A stretch of DNA of 7,100 nucleotides from Hydrogenothermus sp. GTDB lineage: Bacteria; Aquificota; Aquificia; Aquificales; Hydrogenothermaceae. The notes under the pieces were generated by a model. The model was not told the DNA's origin and ran no database searches. It saw only the letters and a list, made by a program, of their open reading frames with translations. Position 1 is the stretch's first letter. Every line of letters starts with the position of its first letter. Below, one piece after another: positions 5,674 to 7,100 of the stretch. The position numbers and the translations under genes were made by a program. The stretch spans positions 1 through 7,100 of the forward strand of contig QNYP01000008.1 of assembly GCA_003978675.1 (NCBI GenBank). Direction: 5' to 3'.

Positions 5674-6140
5674 AATCTCATTAAAATATCAAAAATTCTT
5701 ATTTGTAATAGTTTTGCAAGTTCTTCAACTGCATATCTTTTCTCTATATCTGCTCTTAAACCTGTTCCAAAATATTGAGTTGTTTCTGTGATTTCTTCTT
5801 GTTTTATAAGATTTCCCTCCTTATCAAAAATTTCAACCTTTAACCTGATCCTTACCTTATAAACATTAGCTCTCTGAGCCCTAGAATATCCAATTGGATA
5901 AAAACTAAAATTTAAAACTGTTATTTTCATATCTATATTCTTTTTGTAAGAACAGTCTAATTTATTTTTTGTAGCAATAATACTATCTAAAATATGCTTG
6001 TTTAATGTATCTAAAAGAGTTGGTTGTGGAGAATTAATAATGATATCATCTACACATATTTTTAAATTTTTTTGATTAAAATCAACCTTTTTATATCCAC
6101 ATGAAACAAAAAACAAAAAAATAACCAGAATTATAGGCAT
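5670..6140 (-). CDS. lptE: LptE-like LPS-assembly lipoprotein
   Basis: LptE is the outer-membrane lipoprotein that plugs the LptD barrel and helps insert lipopolysaccharide. This 156-residue protein starts with a hydrophobic run ending FVSC, with C14 as the lipidated cysteine. It is followed by GY, the usual start of mature LptE proteins (C-G-[FY]). The core SRAQRANVYKVRIRLKVEIF (86-105) and the C-terminal EKRYAVEELAKLLQIRI (133-149) resemble the LptE strand and terminal helix. Position directly before holA supports the call, since lptE-holA is a recurrent pair. A stop codon lies immediately upstream in frame, so this ATG is the first possible start. The signal sequence is only 13 residues and lacks the normal positive N-region, which is odd. 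The gene overlaps coaD by 10 bases. The overall family match is weak, as is usual for LptE. Confidence 0.75.
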   Translation of the reverse strand: MPIILVIFLFFVSCGYKKVDFNQKNLKICVDDIIINSPQPTLLDTLNKHILDSIIATKNKLDCSYKKNIDMKITVLNFSFYPIGYSRAQRANVYKVRIRLKVEIFDKEGNLIKQEEITETTQYFGTGLRADIEKRYAVEELAKLLQIRIFDILMRL

Positions 6141-6619
6141 TTAACCTTTTCCTTTAGTTTTTCTTCTACAAATCTGGGAACCATTTTAGACACATCACCG
6201 TTATGTAAAGCCACATCTTTAACTATTGATGAACTAATATGGATTAGCTCTTGAGAAGGCATCATAAAAAATGTTTCTACCTTATCTAAATTAAAATTTG
6301 TCATTGCAATTTGAAGCTCATATTCAAAATCTGTAAAAAGCCTAACCCCTCTAATTACTATATTTGTGTCGTGTTTTTTCATAAAATCTACTAAAAGGGT
6401 ATCAAAACCTTCCACTATTACTCTATCTTCATACTCTTTTAAAGAGTTTTTTATCATATTTACTCTTTCTTTCAATGTAAACATAGGTTTTTTCCTTGGA
6501 TTTTCTGCTACTGCAATAATAACTGTTTCAAAAATTTTTAATGCCCTTTTTACTATATCTAAATGCCCATTATGAAATGGGTCAAATGTTCCTGGATAAA
6601 CACAGGTTTTTTGTATCAT
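6131..6619 (-). CDS. coaD: Phosphopantetheine adenylyltransferase
   Basis: CoaD transfers AMP from ATP to 4'-phosphopantetheine, giving dephospho-CoA, the penultimate step of coenzyme A synthesis in the cytosol. The protein has 162 residues, normal for this family. The nucleotidyltransferase motif GTFDPFHNGH is at 10-19, with H16 and H19 of the HxGH signature. NPRKKPMFTLKERV (40-53) matches the phosphopantetheine and ATP contact region, RGVR (90-93) carries the conserved arginine, and ISSSIVK (128-134) is the C-terminal ATP motif. A strong TAGGAGG (6630-6624) precedes the ATG by four bases. It lies 22 bases after the rsmD stop, an adjacency found in many bacteria. Its last 10 bases overlap the start of the lptE-like gene. 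No anomalies are seen. Confidence 0.97.
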   Translation of the reverse strand: MIQKTCVYPGTFDPFHNGHLDIVKRALKIFETVIIAVAENPRKKPMFTLKERVNMIKNSLKEYEDRVIVEGFDTLLVDFMKKHDTNIVIRGVRLFTDFEYELQIAMTNFNLDKVETFFMMPSQELIHISSSIVKDVALHNGDVSKMVPRFVEEKLKEKVKCL

Positions 6620-6641
6620 CTTTCCTCCTACAATGTATTAA

Positions 6642-7100
6642 TTAAATATACCAAAAAGATAAAATAGTATCTCCATATTTTTTTTCCTTATCTGCGTTAA
6701 AAGTCATATTTGACCTATGCTCTAAAATAAATACTCCTCCCTTGTTTATATGTTTTTTTGCTTCTTCAATTAGCTTGTCATAATTTTTATAACTGTATGG
6801 TGGGTCTGCAAATATTACATCAAATGTTTCTTTAGTATTTTTCAAAAATTTAAGTGCATCTATAGGAAAAACCTTAAAATCTTTTGATATTTTTGAAACT
6901 TTCCTTTTTATATCTGATGCTCTTTTTTTTTCTATTTCCACAAAATAAACGGGCTTAGCACCATTTTTTAATGCAGTAATACCTATTTCTCCTGTTCCTG
7001 CAAACAAATCAAGAAAAGAAATATCGGACACATCGTACAAAATATTAAAAAGTGCCTGCCTAACCTTAGAAGATGTAGGTCTTAAATCTCTCATATATAC
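6642..7100 (-). CDS. rsmD: 16S rRNA (guanine-N2) methyltransferase RsmD, N-terminus beyond the window
   Basis: RsmD methylates G966 (E. coli numbering) of 16S rRNA on the assembling 30S subunit, using S-adenosylmethionine. The family hallmark LRPTSSKVRQALFNIL begins about four residues after the in-window ATG at 7094. The SAM-binding motif FLDLFAGTGEIG is at 27-38 counted from that ATG, FVEIE at 51-55 is the next strand, and DPPY at 97-100 is the catalytic motif of the N-methyltransferase. Family members normally have another 15-30 residues (a MRIIxGxxKGRxL-type start) before LRPT. The frame stays open to the window edge, so the true start is probably outside and this copy is partial only for that reason. 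It is the most upstream visible gene of the minus-strand operon; its stop lies 22 bases before coaD. Confidence 0.93.
   Translation of the reverse strand, partial: VYMRDLRPTSSKVRQALFNILYDVSDISFLDLFAGTGEIGITALKNGAKPVYFVEIEKKRASDIKRKVSKISKDFKVFPIDALKFLKNTKETFDVIFADPPYSYKNYDKLIEEAKKHINKGGVFILEHRSNMTFNADKEKKYGDTILSFWYI

Noticed and set aside
7092..7094. ATG at 7094 as the true rsmD start
   Set aside because: The conserved LRPTS motif would lie at residue 4, leaving out the usual N-terminal strand, and the frame stays open to the window edge. The gene is better treated as continuing outside.
1..7100. A mobile element, CRISPR array, toxin-antitoxin or defence system
   Set aside because: No transposase, integrase, direct-repeat array, target-site duplication around the tRNA, or toxin/antitoxin pair was seen. 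The right half is ordinary housekeeping, and the tRNA 3' end has no repeated copy nearby that would mark an integration site.

Overview
This is an AT-rich bacterial window, probably from a thermophilic Gram-negative organism. A lipoprotein resembling LptE implies an outer membrane with lipopolysaccharide. The single tRNA is about 70% G+C (51 of 73 bases) although its surroundings are very AT-rich, a contrast known from thermophiles whose structural RNAs must stay folded. Lysine-rich proteins, low genomic G+C and the gene set would suit Aquificota of the Hydrogenothermaceae type (Sulfurihydrogenibium or Persephonella relatives). That placement is inferred from style and context, and no phylogenetic marker was tested.

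Left part (1-1768, + strand): a compact cluster of a small protein with two membrane segments, a 61-residue acidic protein of unknown function, and a 12-helix transporter of the metabolite:H+ symporter branch of the major facilitator superfamily. The gaps are only 5 and 9 bases, so the three are probably one transcript, and the cluster may begin upstream of the window.

Middle part (1769-3722, + strand): a hairpin with a short T tail separates the transporter from a soluble Aer-type PAS sensor. The sensor keeps the FAD-pocket signature of aerotaxis receptors, but its C-terminal half carries two divergent copies of the chemoreceptor signalling tip instead of one canonical hairpin. An HU/IHF-family DNA-bending protein follows, and 7 bases after it a tRNA-Pro(GGG) gene.

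Right part (3725-7100, - strand): a tightly packed operon reading right to left, rsmD (partial at the window edge), coaD, an lptE-like gene, holA and ruvB. The last four genes overlap by 10, 4 and 4 bases. They join 16S rRNA methylation, coenzyme A synthesis, LPS export, the replication clamp loader and Holliday-junction migration in one housekeeping transcript.

The two transcription directions converge at the tRNA. Its acceptor stem is extended by flanking sequence into a perfect 12-bp inverted repeat with TTTT on each strand, and the ruvB stop codon lies in that flank. No mobile element, CRISPR array or defence locus was seen, and every stretch longer than 300 bases is covered by a gene. 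The best candidates for something new are the tandem-tip PAS sensor, the two small genes before the transporter, and the tRNA-embedded convergent junction.
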